Assembly: GCA_027314605.1 (NCBI GenBank)
Contig: DAHVAM010000006.1
Span: 1 to 33,310 of the forward strand
DNA length: 33,310 bases
DNA from: Microcaldota archaeon
GTDB lineage: Archaea > Micrarchaeota > Micrarchaeia > Micrarchaeales > CABMGC01
Direction: 5' to 3'
The notes below the pieces were generated by a model. That model did not search any database. It had not been told where the DNA came from and saw nothing but the letters and a program-made list of their open reading frames with translations. Positions 17,529 to 28,028 of this stretch are shown here, piece after piece; position 1 is the stretch's first letter, and the number at the start of each line of letters is the position of its first letter. A program made the translations under genes and the position numbers.

Positions 17529-18320
17529 ATGGACGCGCTTGTATTATGCGGAGGCTTCGCCACAAGGCTTGAGCCGATAACGTTATTTGTACCGAAGCCC
17601 CTTCTCCCGATAGGCGGAAGGCCGATACTTGATTACATTGTAGACGACCTCGCAGACGCGCCTGAGGTAAACAGGATAATAATATCGACGAACATGAAGT
17701 TCGCAGAGCAGTTCAGATACTGGGCGAACAACAAGTCAGCCTCTGGGATCCGGAAGAAGCTTGAGCTGGTAGTTGAGCCTGCGCTCCACAACGGCGAGAA
17801 ATTCGGCGCCATAAAGGGCATCAGGTTTGCGATAGAGAAGGCAGGAGTGGCTGACGACCTGATAATCATAGCCGGAGACAACTTCTACAGCTCAAGCGTT
17901 TCTGAAGCCATAAAGGGCTTTGCGAGGGAAGGCAGGAAGCCGACCGTATGTGTGCATGATGTAGGATCCTTGGGCGAAGCCTCGAGATTCGGGATAGTTA
18001 AGATGGAGAGCAGTACCATAAAGGAGTTCGAGGAGAAGCCTGTTGCCCCTACCTCCACGATGGCCAGCACAGGCATATACATATATCCAAAGGAGGCTCT
18101 TGCGAGATTTGAGGAGTATCTCGCTGGGCAGAACAACCCTGATGCGCCTGGTTTCTTCCTAAAGTGGCTGATCGGCAAGGAGGAGGTCAGGGGAATAGTG
18201 CAGAAGGGAGAATGGTTCGATATAGGCAACATCGATACTTACAGCAAGTTATGCGCACAGTTCAATGGAAGAGCGGCGAGCAGCGACCAGGAGGCAGCTG
18301 CATCCGGATCTGTACATTAG
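17529..18320 (+). CDS. Sugar-1-phosphate nucleotidyltransferase
   Basis: ALVLCGGFATRLEPITLFVPKPLLPIGGRPILDYIVDDL and IIAGDNFY. Confidence 0.9.
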   Translation: MDALVLCGGFATRLEPITLFVPKPLLPIGGRPILDYIVDDLADAPEVNRIIISTNMKFAEQFRYWANNKSASGIRKKLELVVEPALHNGEKFGAIKGIRFAIEKAGVADDLIIIAGDNFYSSSVSEAIKGFAREGRKPTVCVHDVGSLGEASRFGIVKMESSTIKEFEEKPVAPTSTMASTGIYIYPKEALARFEEYLAGQNNPDAPGFFLKWLIGKEEVRGIVQKGEWFDIGNIDTYSKLCAQFNGRAASSDQEAAASGSVH

Positions 18321-18491
18321 GTATTTATACCTGGCTTTGCAAATCTTTTTCTGATTAAGATGAGACAGAGTAACCAGACGGCACGGTGGCATATCTAAAA
18401 TTCAGCTGTTGGTTACAGAATGCATTGGAAATCGGTTCCCTAATTCTTCGTTCGGATATTTGATTCTCCTTGAAACAAGTGGTAGATGTGA

Positions 18492-19199
18492 ATGAAAACA
18501 AAGGACGTTAGAGTAGCGATTGCAGGAACGAGGGCAGCAGAGGTCCTGCCGGCCGACCCCAGAAGTATTGATCATGGATTGCTGAAGAGCCTCGCGAGAA
18601 GCACGAGGAACGGCTTCGGAACCGACATATCAGATGAATCGGTAAAGGAGCACGTTATGGGCTCCAACATTTTGCAATTGCTTAAGGTCGAGGGCGCTCC
18701 TGTTGGCTTTGCCAGCTATGACATGATAGAAGTCACGCCAGGGAACGGAGTCGGCAGGGAAAGGCAGCTATCGGTGCTTTACCTGAGGGGGATAGTGGTG
18801 GAGAAGGAGCACCAGGGGCGCGGATTTTTCAAGGAGGCTCTTTCGCAGGCCATCGGCCAGAATAGTCCAGACGTGCTCTCGATGAGGACCCAGAATCCAC
18901 TTATCTACATGGCTACGAAGAGGCTGGTGGGAAGGATGTACCCCAATGGCGGCGTCTATCCTTCGGTAACGCTTGGGCATAACGAACATGCACACAGTCT
19001 CGGCCTGGAAATAGCGAAGAGGCTTGGGATGCGAAGATACGAGGATTCTGAGTTCAGGGAGCAGAGGACGTACGAGACTGCGCTGAACGATACTGTGCCC
19101 AGAGTTGACGAAGAAACAGAAAGGCTCTTTAGTTCGCTCAGGATAAACAGGAATAGAGGCGACTCGATAGTAATAGTTTCGCTGCTCCGACCCGGTTAG
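18492..19199 (+). CDS. GNAT family N-acetyltransferase
   Basis: LRGIVVEKEHQGRGFFKEAL acetyl-CoA binding motif. Confidence 0.75.
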   Translation: MKTKDVRVAIAGTRAAEVLPADPRSIDHGLLKSLARSTRNGFGTDISDESVKEHVMGSNILQLLKVEGAPVGFASYDMIEVTPGNGVGRERQLSVLYLRGIVVEKEHQGRGFFKEALSQAIGQNSPDVLSMRTQNPLIYMATKRLVGRMYPNGGVYPSVTLGHNEHAHSLGLEIAKRLGMRRYEDSEFREQRTYETALNDTVPRVDEETERLFSSLRINRNRGDSIVIVSLLRPG

Positions 19200-19214
19200 T
19201 AGTGTGGTGTTTGC

Positions 19215-19958
19215 TTGAAAATAATGGAATTTGGAAACGGAAAGAAAAGGATCTGCCTGGTTGGATGCCTTCACGGAAATGAGGTGATAGGAATGAAGGT
19301 GATAAATAGGCTAAGAAGGGAGGGTGTCGAATGCGCATCGGTCAAGGCCATAATAGCAAATGAGAGAGCCATAAGTATCAGGAGAAGATTTGTAGACACC
19401 GATGGAAACAGGTGCTTTCCGGGGAAGAGAAATGGCAATGTCGAAGAGAGAATGGCTTATAGGCTATTGAAAGAGATTGAAGGATACGATTACGTCATAG
19501 ATATACATTCCACCCATGCAGACATGGCTGATACAGTGATAGTGACAAAAAGGAAGAGCCTGAATGAGGCCAGGCTCAGGGTCCCGATAAAAAACATCGT
19601 CCTGATGGGCAGGGAGATAGCAAAAGGCCATTCACTGATAGATTTTGCTGAAAAGGGCATAAGTCTGGAGTTTTATAAGAAGAGGAGCGTAAAGGACGTT
19701 TCGATGTTGGTAAGGCAGACCATAGAGAACATAGGGGAGGGAAAGCGCCTGAAGACGAAGAAAGAGGTCTATAGGGTTACGGGCTTCATTCAGAGAACCG
19801 GGAGGCCTTTTGCGATAAGGAATTACAGGCTTGTCAGAAAAGGGCAGCCGCTGATGAAAGACGGGCCTAGGATTGTAAGAAGCGAAGACAGCTTCTATCC
19901 CATCTTCTTTGGGGAGAGGGGCTACAAGGGGCTCTGCATGAAGTCGGTGAAGGAATAG
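19215..19958 (+). CDS. Succinylglutamate desuccinylase/aspartoacylase-like M14 metallohydrolase
   Basis: LVGCLHGNEVIG, DTDGNRCFPG, YVIDIHSTHADMADT zinc/active-site motifs. Confidence 0.8.
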   Translation: MKIMEFGNGKKRICLVGCLHGNEVIGMKVINRLRREGVECASVKAIIANERAISIRRRFVDTDGNRCFPGKRNGNVEERMAYRLLKEIEGYDYVIDIHSTHADMADTVIVTKRKSLNEARLRVPIKNIVLMGREIAKGHSLIDFAEKGISLEFYKKRSVKDVSMLVRQTIENIGEGKRLKTKKEVYRVTGFIQRTGRPFAIRNYRLVRKGQPLMKDGPRIVRSEDSFYPIFFGERGYKGLCMKSVKE

Positions 19959-20894
19959 TTAATTCCTCACAATGGTCTGGTTGCATCCGGGCACATTGCC
20001 TACCTGGCCTTTTATTATGAGGGATGGAAAACCCAGGTATGGCACGTCAGTTACTACGTATCCTATCACGTCGGAGGAGTTTACAGGGTAGTTCAACGAC
20101 TCTATGTCAAGGATGGGATTGTTGTCGCCCTTCGTCAGGATGTAGTACTTGCCGTCCACATTCATGGCCGCGAATATCCTGTGTATTATGTCTCCTGTGA
20201 AGTAGTCCACGCTTGTGGTTTTGTAGACTATGATCGGATTGCTGTAATTCTCTGCGATTGTAGTGTTGGCTATCGTTATGCTTGGGACGTACACTATGCT
20301 CTTGTTGCCTTCCGGAGTAACGAGCCTGGCTGTGGAGTATCCGTACTTGATAAGATTGTTTTGCTGATTTGTGCTGCACTGCCCATACATCGATGGGCTG
20401 GATCTTGCTATGCATTCGAGGCTGTAGAAGCCGAACCCGGAAGGACTGGAAGAGCCTGTTATCGAGGATATTTCAGAAGGATTGCCGTTGAAGTAGGCGA
20501 ATGGCTGCGCGAATTCGCCCTGCATGTTGCTTACCATCCCGGAAAATTGCGCCTGGGATACATTCACGACTGGAATGTTGTGTTTGGAAAGGAATGTGGT
20601 CATGTTTGGAATTCCATGCAGCAGCACGACGTCTCCCCTATGAAGAGTCGGAAGCATGCTGCAGCTGGCAACGACGTTTATCGGGGAATTTGTCTGGAGT
20701 ATTGCGGCAGGTATCAGCCAGAATATTATGATTGCCGCAGTTACCGCCATTACAACATCAACGAGGGTCTTCCTGCCGCCCTCGGCCTTGATGCTGGACC
20801 GGAATTCCACTGCAACTGTCACTAGGATAAGGACAAAGGCCAATGCCCCTAGGATCTCCAGTCCCGAGAGTACATAGCCGATTATGGATAGCAT
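19959..20894 (-). CDS. Signal peptidase I (Sec11-like, S26)
   Basis: VVASCSMLPTLHRGDVVLLHG, FTGDIIHRIFA, YILTKGDNNPILD; N-terminus uncertain because the frame stays open upstream into the smc 3' end. Confidence 0.8.
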   Translation of the reverse strand: MLSIIGYVLSGLEILGALAFVLILVTVAVEFRSSIKAEGGRKTLVDVVMAVTAAIIIFWLIPAAILQTNSPINVVASCSMLPTLHRGDVVLLHGIPNMTTFLSKHNIPVVNVSQAQFSGMVSNMQGEFAQPFAYFNGNPSEISSITGSSSPSGFGFYSLECIARSSPSMYGQCSTNQQNNLIKYGYSTARLVTPEGNKSIVYVPSITIANTTIAENYSNPIIVYKTTSVDYFTGDIIHRIFAAMNVDGKYYILTKGDNNPILDIESLNYPVNSSDVIGYVVTDVPYLGFPSLIIKGQVGNVPGCNQTIVRN

Positions 20895-20962
20895 CAGCGC
20901 CGCGTATAGGGCGTATATGAGATTGTTGTTCGCGTCTTTCTTCTTCTGTGCCAGTGCATCGC

Positions 20963-23900
20963 CTATTGCTTCCTGTTGACTATGCTGGATATCTCTATTC
21001 CAACGGCTCGCGACTCGTCGTTGGACTTCGCTACGCCTATGGCTGTGTCGGCATTGACTATCAGTGAATCATTGTGGCTCACCACGACGAACTGCGCGTT
21101 CTTGCTCATCTCCTTTATGAGCTGGGATAGCTTCTTGGAGTTCTCCTTGTCAAGCGCAGCGTCGACCTCGTCGAAGAGATATAGGCCGGAAGGCTTGCAC
21201 ATGTGTATCGAGAATATGAGTATGAGCGAGAGCAATGATTTCTCCCCTCCGGACATCGAGCTTATCACCCTCCTCCTGTTATCGTTTGTGGCGATTATTT
21301 CTAGGCCGCTGTTGAATGGGTCCTTCTGGTTCTCGAGCATTATCGAGGCGCTGCCCGGGAAGATGAAGTTGTAGAGCCTTGAAAAGTTCTTAGTTACCTC
21401 GTTGAGTGTGGCCATGAATGTCTGCAGTTTCTTTGAGTCTATCTCCTCGATCATCCTCAGCACCGCGTGCCTCTCGTTCTCCAGCGTCTCGACCTTAGAA
21501 AGCGCCTCGTCGGCGTTCTTCTTCTTTTCCTCGAACATCTCTGGCGCCTTCAGGTTGACATTGCCAAGCTCCGATATCTTCGCGTTGAGCACTATCACCT
21601 CCTTCTCCATCTCTGCCATGTTCTCCTTGAGAGGCTCCATGGCCTCCTTGTAGACCGCGAGCTCGGCTTTGAAGTCTGCGATCCTCGTCTCTGCCTGGCT
21701 TCTTCTGAGCTTCAGTTCCCCCAGTTGCCTATCGAGGTTTGAATGCTCGGATCCGGTCTTTGAGTGTTCCGCAGTCAATTTTGCGATATCGACGTCAAGC
21801 CCGCTTATTCTCCCGTAAATCTTCTTGCTAGTCTCATTGTCGGAGGTTATCTGCATTTCTATGTCCTTCTTCGAGATGTCCAGCTCCCTGAGCTTCTTCT
21901 CCGCATCCTTGAGCTGCTTTTTCGCCTCGTCTATGGCCTTCCTCCTCTCGGCCGCCTGCTTCCTGAGCTCCGATACCTTGCGCTCGAGCATCTGGTTCTC
22001 CTTCTGCATCTCGGCCTTCCTTATCTTCGTCGACTCTGCCTCCTTTCGCATGGCCTCCAGCCTTTCAAGGTCTTCCTTGCTCATGCCGTGCTTTGCCAAC
22101 TGCTTCGATATCTCGACGGTCTTGTTGTAGGCCGTTGAGAGTCTCTCCCTGGCAGAATCGAGCTCTTCCTGCTGCCTCTTGTGCGCCGCGTCCAGATCAA
22201 GTATCTGCCTTGCTAACCTTTCCCCCCGCTCCTCTGCGTTCTTCAGGCTCTTGGATATCGAGGACCTATGCTCCTCGTGCTTCCTCATTTCATTCTCTAG
22301 CGTGATTAGTTCCTGCTCTGCGGACTTCAGCTCCGCTTCTGCGTACGCTGCCTCCTTCCTCTGCTTGAAAAGCTGCTCCGTCTTCTCGCTCAGGCTCCTC
22401 TTCATTGCTATCGAGCTCTCCGTCAGATCCCTGAGCTGCTTCTCTATGTTCGCCACAGAGGTCCTTTTCTGCATCGAGCCCCCTGACATTACCCCTGACT
22501 GTTCAAGCAGGTCCCCCGACGTTGTGACATACCTGTGCTTCCCTATGCCTATCTTCTTTGCGTGTTCCGAGTCGTTTACAAGGTATGTGTTGTTGAAGAC
22601 AAAACCGAAGGCGTTCTTGAATTTTGGATCGAATTCTATCACGTCAAGGATTGGCTTTGCATCCCTCTCCGCTTTAGGCTCCGGGCTGGGCAGTAGCTCC
22701 CTCATGGGTATGAAGGTCGCTCTCCCCAGGCTGTTTTCACGCAGGTACTTTATCACGTTGTCGGCAGTGTTGATCGACTCGACAACTATGTAGTCCATCC
22801 TTGCGCCTGCGGCGGCCTCGACTGCTGCAGAGTGACTCGTGTCGTAGGTGCACAGGTCGGATATCCTTCCGCAGAAGCCCTTGTCCTTGCCGAATTTCTC
22901 CTTTATCTTATCGTAGACGGCTCCGCTTCTTGACTGCGTTGCTCCCTTCTGCAGCCTCAGTTCTATTATAGATTCATCTGCATTGGCTATCCTCTTGTTC
23001 AGCGAGTCAGTCTCCGAGTCGAGTGACTTTATAGCGGAAGAGAGTGTTGTGAACTTCGCCTCCGCGTCCTTCTGTCTCTTCCTAAGCTCAGCTTTCTTCG
23101 AAGAAAGGTCAGAGACCATATCCCCGATTGCGTTTGCCTCCTTGAGCAGGGATTCCTTGTCTGAGGAGAACTTGGAGAGCTCCTCCTTCAGATTAAGCAT
23201 CTTTGCGTTAAGTGCCTCGAGAGACGATTCGGCCTTCGTGACAACGGCGTTCAGCTCGTCTACGTTTCCAAAATCTGCCGAGACGTCATCAGGATTTATG
23301 TTGCTCTTCGCCAGCCTGTCCTCCATCTCCTTGACGGCCTTTGAGAGAGAGTCGATCTCAGCTGCGTTCTTCGAGATGGTCTCTTTTGTTGAGAGGTCCT
23401 CTGCCTTGATCTCGCCGATCGCCTTCTCGTTCCCAGCAATCAGGTTCTGGCGATTGCCGTTTGTCATCTCGATCTTGGCTATCTCCATCTTGGCGGCTTC
23501 CAGCCTTGCGTTTATCTCGCCCATGGTCTTCGCGCTGTCCCCCAGGTCCTTCGTGAACCTCTGCCTGTCGAGATTGAAGCCGTCTATCCTCTTAGCCATC
23601 TCCTCCAGCTTGTTCGCAAGCTCGTTCTTCTTCGCGTCTGTTATCGCCATTGCCTTGGTGTATTCGGAAAAAATCGCCTCAGATTCCTGCTTTTTCGATA
23701 CCACTATGCTGTAGTTCAGGGACTTGAGCCTGGTGCTCATCTGGAGGTACCTCTCAGCGGCGGCCTTCTCCGTTTCGAGTTCCTTCAGGAAGCCCATCCT
23801 CTCCTCAAGCATTATCTGCCCTTCCGAGATTCTCTGCCCTACCTTCTCAAGCTCCTTGAGCGCCTCCTCCTTCTTCCTCTCGAATTCATCTATGCCAGAT

Positions 23901-24361
23901 GCAATGTCTATGAGCTCCCTCCTTCCCTTCGGGCTCAGCTCGTTTACCTTGTTTATTTCGCCTTGCGTGATCGTGCTCGTCTCGTCAGCATGTATGCCAT
24001 GCCTCATCACGAGTTCCTGCACCTCTGCCCTTGTCATTCTCTTTCCGTTGACCTTGTAGAGAGACTTTCCATCGGACCTTACGCCTCTTGTGATCGCTAT
24101 GTTCTCGTCTCCTCCAAGCTCGAGGGTCACATAGGCTTTCCTGAGGCCTGATGTCTTTGAAAACATTATGAGCGTGTCCAACGACCTTGCCCTGAGCCTC
24201 CTCAGCGAGCTTTCGCCGAGGCCGAAAAGAAGCGCGTCGCAGATGTTGCTCTTGCCGGAGCCGTTAGGCCCGACGACGCAGGTGAAGCCCTTGCTGAACA
24301 GGAGTTCAGCGTGTTTGAAGGACTTGAACCTATGCATGGTCAATGACTTTAAGTACAGCAA
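20963..24361 (-). CDS. smc: Chromosome segregation protein SMC
   Basis: VGPNGSGKSNICDALLFGLGE Walker A, long coiled coils with hinge, SSMSGGEKSLLSL signature, LYLFDEVDAALD; start may be ATG at 24337. Confidence 0.95.
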   Translation of the reverse strand: MLYLKSLTMHRFKSFKHAELLFSKGFTCVVGPNGSGKSNICDALLFGLGESSLRRLRARSLDTLIMFSKTSGLRKAYVTLELGGDENIAITRGVRSDGKSLYKVNGKRMTRAEVQELVMRHGIHADETSTITQGEINKVNELSPKGRRELIDIASGIDEFERKKEEALKELEKVGQRISEGQIMLEERMGFLKELETEKAAAERYLQMSTRLKSLNYSIVVSKKQESEAIFSEYTKAMAITDAKKNELANKLEEMAKRIDGFNLDRQRFTKDLGDSAKTMGEINARLEAAKMEIAKIEMTNGNRQNLIAGNEKAIGEIKAEDLSTKETISKNAAEIDSLSKAVKEMEDRLAKSNINPDDVSADFGNVDELNAVVTKAESSLEALNAKMLNLKEELSKFSSDKESLLKEANAIGDMVSDLSSKKAELRKRQKDAEAKFTTLSSAIKSLDSETDSLNKRIANADESIIELRLQKGATQSRSGAVYDKIKEKFGKDKGFCGRISDLCTYDTSHSAAVEAAAGARMDYIVVESINTADNVIKYLRENSLGRATFIPMRELLPSPEPKAERDAKPILDVIEFDPKFKNAFGFVFNNTYLVNDSEHAKKIGIGKHRYVTTSGDLLEQSGVMSGGSMQKRTSVANIEKQLRDLTESSIAMKRSLSEKTEQLFKQRKEAAYAEAELKSAEQELITLENEMRKHEEHRSSISKSLKNAEERGERLARQILDLDAAHKRQQEELDSARERLSTAYNKTVEISKQLAKHGMSKEDLERLEAMRKEAESTKIRKAEMQKENQMLERKVSELRKQAAERRKAIDEAKKQLKDAEKKLRELDISKKDIEMQITSDNETSKKIYGRISGLDVDIAKLTAEHSKTGSEHSNLDRQLGELKLRRSQAETRIADFKAELAVYKEAMEPLKENMAEMEKEVIVLNAKISELGNVNLKAPEMFEEKKKNADEALSKVETLENERHAVLRMIEEIDSKKLQTFMATLNEVTKNFSRLYNFIFPGSASIMLENQKDPFNSGLEIIATNDNRRRVISSMSGGEKSLLSLILIFSIHMCKPSGLYLFDEVDAALDKENSKKLSQLIKEMSKNAQFVVVSHNDSLIVNADTAIGVAKSNDESRAVGIEISSIVNRKQ

Positions 24362-24449
24362 TTATTCCCCTCGGTCGCGTATATTTTGTATTCAGCTAAT
24401 ATTAAATTCCTTTCTGTTGCCTGCTGCAATCTGTCTTGCCTTTCTTCAT

Positions 24450-25532
24450 CTATGCCGCCGGTCTGTCAGTCAAAGGATGATTGCCGCTCCTCTTCTCCAG
24501 GAGATGGAGGGAGATCAGGGCATTGATGTGCTGCAGGGTGATAACGCCAACAGGCCTTCCTCTGCTTACGACTATGGCTATGCCTCTCCCGACTCCTTCC
24601 AATTTTTGCACAGCGTCGATTATCGGCGTGTTTGGCTTCATCACTGGCATTTCCATCGCCAGGTCTCCTGCGCTTCGCGGGACCGGCTGCCTTCTGAATA
24701 TGTCCAGAAGCATGAATCTGTTGTCCACTTTCGTAAGAACCGTTGACATGCCGCTATCCTCCACTGCCTTGTACAATGCCTTTAGGCTGGTTTTCGGAGA
24801 GACAGTTATGAACTGCTTGGTTATCGCCTTGGCGATCGTAAGGCCTGCCGTGTCCCTCCTGAGCAGCGCGTTCTGCCTCTCCGCCTCTGCGCCTCCATAC
24901 AGGATGATGGCGACAAATGCGAAGATTATGAAATCGAGGGCTTTGACATCTATGGAGAAATTCTCATAATAGAGATACACAACTGAGGCGAGCATCGTCA
25001 GTCCGGCCACGTACTTGCTCAGCTTGGCAGTGAGCATTGTTGCATCGAATTGATTCCTCTTTCTCTGGAGGTAACTCCTGAACACCCTTCCTCCGTCGAG
25101 TGGAAACGCGGGGAGGATGTTAAGCACGCCAAGAGCTATGTTCAGCACGAACATCTCCTGAAGCACGAAGACGATTGCTCCGGGAGGTGAGATGGCGGCA
25201 AGCACGCCGAAGACGCCTCCGAGGAAGATGCTCATGAGCGGCCCCGTAACGGCTACATTGAATTCCCGCTTGTAGTCTATGTTGTTGTCGTCAAGCGATG
25301 TCGCCCCTCCGAGAGGCGTGAGGAGTATATCCTTCACCTTGATTTTGTTCCTCAGGGCCGTGTATGCGTGGGCTGTCTCGTGTATGAAGACGCAGACGAA
25401 GAGTAGCAGGAATATTGCGAAGATGTTTATCGGATAGAAGAGCAGCACGAAGAGGAGCAGCAGTATGAATGTCCAGTGTAGGCTTATGCTTATGCCCCAT
25501 ATTCTGCCTATCCTGAGTGAGTCGGATGCCAA
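24450..25532 (-). CDS. Site-2 protease family (M50) with C-terminal CBS domains
   Basis: FIHETAHAYTALRN (HExxH), NILPAFPLDGGRVFRS; C-term GVGRGIAIVVSRGRPVGVITLQHI CBS-like. Confidence 0.9.
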   Translation of the reverse strand: MASDSLRIGRIWGISISLHWTFILLLLFVLLFYPINIFAIFLLLFVCVFIHETAHAYTALRNKIKVKDILLTPLGGATSLDDNNIDYKREFNVAVTGPLMSIFLGGVFGVLAAISPPGAIVFVLQEMFVLNIALGVLNILPAFPLDGGRVFRSYLQRKRNQFDATMLTAKLSKYVAGLTMLASVVYLYYENFSIDVKALDFIIFAFVAIILYGGAEAERQNALLRRDTAGLTIAKAITKQFITVSPKTSLKALYKAVEDSGMSTVLTKVDNRFMLLDIFRRQPVPRSAGDLAMEMPVMKPNTPIIDAVQKLEGVGRGIAIVVSRGRPVGVITLQHINALISLHLLEKRSGNHPLTDRPAA

Positions 25533-25588
25533 GATAACTTTACCTCTAATCTGAGTGGAAGCTTAGAGTATAAATACTGAGCGTTGTC

Positions 25589-26335
25589 ATGAGTAAATCG
25601 ATGAAGGAAATCTCATTCATAGAGAATGCGCCTGCGCTGATAGTGAAAAGGGAGAGGCTCCTTGCAGTTGGAGACCTGCACGTCGGAAGGGAGCTCAAGC
25701 TTGCGAGGGGAGGAATCTTTGTGCCCAATGCGACAAAAAGGCTGTCGGGGGAGTTGCTGAGGCTGCAAAAAAAGCATAATGCGGATGGGATTGCATTGCT
25801 GGGCGACGTAAAGGACAGCGTTGGGTATCCCACAAAGGAGGAGTACCAGGCGCTGTCCGAATTCTTCTATGACCTCAGGAATGTCAAGGTCACCATAACC
25901 AAGGGAAACCATGACCCCAGAATAGAGGAGATAGTCAGGAGATTGGATGCCGATGTGGAAGTCGTCAAGGAATTGCTTCTTGAAAAAGTCGCACTGATGC
26001 ACGGGCACGCGCTGCCTTCCGGCGAGTCCATGGGAAAAAGTTTCATTGTCGCGGCGCACTCCCATCCCGCAGTAAGCATAAACGGAAAGCTGGAGAAGGC
26101 GTGGGCCGTCATGAAGATAGGCAGAGGTGCAAGGAAGATTTACCCGAAGTTCAATAGATCCATGAGGCTGGTCATGATGCCTGCCTTCAATGAGCTGATA
26201 ACAGGAAGCGATTTGGCCTCCGGAAGCAAATTCTCGCCTCTTTTGAAGAACGATATCTTTGACTTCAGGGGCGCCAAGGTCTATGATATCAGAGGAAAAG
26301 AGATACGCGATGCGCTATCAGACATCCGTGTATGA
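25589..26335 (+). CDS. Calcineurin-like metallophosphoesterase
   Basis: AVGDLHVGRE, LLGDVKDS, ITKGNHDPR, LMHGHALPS, AAHSHPAVS. Confidence 0.9.
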   Translation: MSKSMKEISFIENAPALIVKRERLLAVGDLHVGRELKLARGGIFVPNATKRLSGELLRLQKKHNADGIALLGDVKDSVGYPTKEEYQALSEFFYDLRNVKVTITKGNHDPRIEEIVRRLDADVEVVKELLLEKVALMHGHALPSGESMGKSFIVAAHSHPAVSINGKLEKAWAVMKIGRGARKIYPKFNRSMRLVMMPAFNELITGSDLASGSKFSPLLKNDIFDFRGAKVYDIRGKEIRDALSDIRV

Positions 26336-26401
26336 AGCGCCGTTACAACTTTTTCTGCCTGGTTCTTCGCCCGCATGCCCGTTTTGCCTGCTTCCGGACG
26401 T

Positions 26402-27841
26402 TTATATCGGATTGGGCTTGAACTTCTCCTTCACATCCTTCATCTCCTTGTCCACAACGGCCTTCCATGCATGGAACTCCCTCGGACTCTTCGGGTAGTT
26501 GTTGTAGTGGGCGGTGAGCTTCTTCATCTCGCTCACAGTGTATATGAGATTCTTGAATGCGTTTATGTTCGCTATTCCGCTTAGTATCTTGCTGAAGGTG
26601 CCCGCGAGCGTCAGTTCAGGCACCCTTCCGTAGCTTATCTCTACAGCCTCTTCTTCTGTTATGAAGTGCGCCATCCCGTAGTTTATGAGATCGTTGTTTA
26701 ACGACTGCAGGTATATCCTGAATACCTCTAATCCGGCAGTCTTGTTTCCATAAAGTTCGTTGTATCTTATGTTATAATCCCAGAGGGACTCAAGGCTTGG
26801 GTCCTTATTCGCGGTTGCTTCGGCTGCTACCTCTCCTGCGAGGATCCCAGCGACCATTGCCGGGCCTATCCCCCCTGCGCTGATAGGGTTAGGCATCGCC
26901 ATGCTGTCCCCTGCCCCCATGTATCCGGGGAAGACGAGGCTGTCCTGCTGCCTCCTGACTGTCACAGACCAGTATCCCTTCCCGTTTCCATCCTCCGGGT
27001 CAAGCGACCATGACTTTATCAGTGGATTCCATTTCACATAGTCGTCGATGAGCATGTGCAGCGTATCCTTCCTGTTCATCTTCTCGTTTCTTATCTCAAG
27101 GCTCTTCTTCTCGACCCCCAGCCCTATGTTTAGCCTTCCGTCCCTCTTTGGAAATACCCAGCCGTATCCGCCAGGAGCGAGCTGCTGGTTGAGATGTATG
27201 AGCGCATTTTTTGGATCGTAATACCTTGGATCGTCTCCCTGAAGCTCCACGTTCATTATGTACCTTCCGGTGGACTCTATGTCGTCAATGCTTACCTCCT
27301 TGCCTACATAGTCGTTGACAGGGAGCTTCCTCCTGAGCATGCTCGCGATTCCCAATGTGTCTATGACTATGTGCGCCCTAATCTTGACCTGGTTGTGCTT
27401 CTCATCCCTTCCGAATATCCCAACTACCTTGTTGTCCTCAATTATGGGTCCCTCCACCTCGAACTTTGTGACATACTCGGCACCTTCCTTCTTTGCATAG
27501 TCCACAAGCTTCTTCGCGAGCTTTGGCCTGTTCAGGGTGTATCCCTCTCCGTCGAATATGAATTTGTGCTCAAGGTCAGGGCTCAGTGCATAGACTCCGT
27601 CGACCTTGAGGTCTATCTCAGGCTCGCTGAAGGTCATGCCTATCCGCTCTGTGATGAAATCAGTATGCGTCTTTGCAACTGCGTCTCCGCAGACCCATCC
27701 CCAGTTCGTCTTCTTTCCTGCCTGTGAGTAATCGTTCCTGTCAAGGAGCACTACCTTTGCCCCTCCCTTTGCGGCTGCTGCCGCGGCGAGGGAGCCGGAT
27801 ATGCCGCCTCCTGCCACTATAATATCATATTTTTCTTCCAC
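26402..27841 (-). CDS. Geranylgeranyl reductase family FAD-dependent oxidoreductase
   Basis: YDIIVAGGGISGSLAAAAAAKGGAKVVLLDR FAD motif, GYGWVFPKRDGRLNIGLGV, GDSMAMPNPISAGGIGPAM. Confidence 0.9.
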   Translation of the reverse strand: MEEKYDIIVAGGGISGSLAAAAAAKGGAKVVLLDRNDYSQAGKKTNWGWVCGDAVAKTHTDFITERIGMTFSEPEIDLKVDGVYALSPDLEHKFIFDGEGYTLNRPKLAKKLVDYAKKEGAEYVTKFEVEGPIIEDNKVVGIFGRDEKHNQVKIRAHIVIDTLGIASMLRRKLPVNDYVGKEVSIDDIESTGRYIMNVELQGDDPRYYDPKNALIHLNQQLAPGGYGWVFPKRDGRLNIGLGVEKKSLEIRNEKMNRKDTLHMLIDDYVKWNPLIKSWSLDPEDGNGKGYWSVTVRRQQDSLVFPGYMGAGDSMAMPNPISAGGIGPAMVAGILAGEVAAEATANKDPSLESLWDYNIRYNELYGNKTAGLEVFRIYLQSLNNDLINYGMAHFITEEEAVEISYGRVPELTLAGTFSKILSGIANINAFKNLIYTVSEMKKLTAHYNNYPKSPREFHAWKAVVDKEMKDVKEKFKPNPI

Positions 27842-27845
27842 GCAA

Positions 27846-28028
27846 TTACTCCTTTTCCGGATCCTTCATAACCACTATGGGTATTACTTCCTCCTTGAAT
27901 TCAAGCTCTGCGAGCGCAAGAGGCTCGTTTATGCCCTCAGGCACCTTTATCAGCGGAGGCGCGCCATATGCGAGCTGCAGCGCCCTTGCGCCTATGATCC
28001 TTGCCTTCTCAAATCTAGTGTATTCCAT
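27846..28028 (-). CDS. rpoK: DNA-directed RNA polymerase subunit K (Rpb6/omega)
   Basis: YTRFEKARIIGARALQLAYGAPPLI signature; TATA-like TTATAAAT just upstream. Confidence 0.9.
   Translation of the reverse strand: MEYTRFEKARIIGARALQLAYGAPPLIKVPEGINEPLALAELEFKEEVIPIVVMKDPEKE

Noticed and set aside
18371-18416. GTAACCA...TGGTTAC inverted repeat between the nucleotidyltransferase and GNAT genes
   Set aside because: Only 7 bp with a long loop; likely chance.
20181-20825. 214-aa plus-strand ORF opposite signal peptidase
   Set aside because: No recognisable motifs; antisense shadow of a supported gene.
22983-23714. 243-aa plus-strand ORF opposite smc
   Set aside because: Low-complexity Ser/Ala/Phe translation typical of antisense coiled-coil codons.
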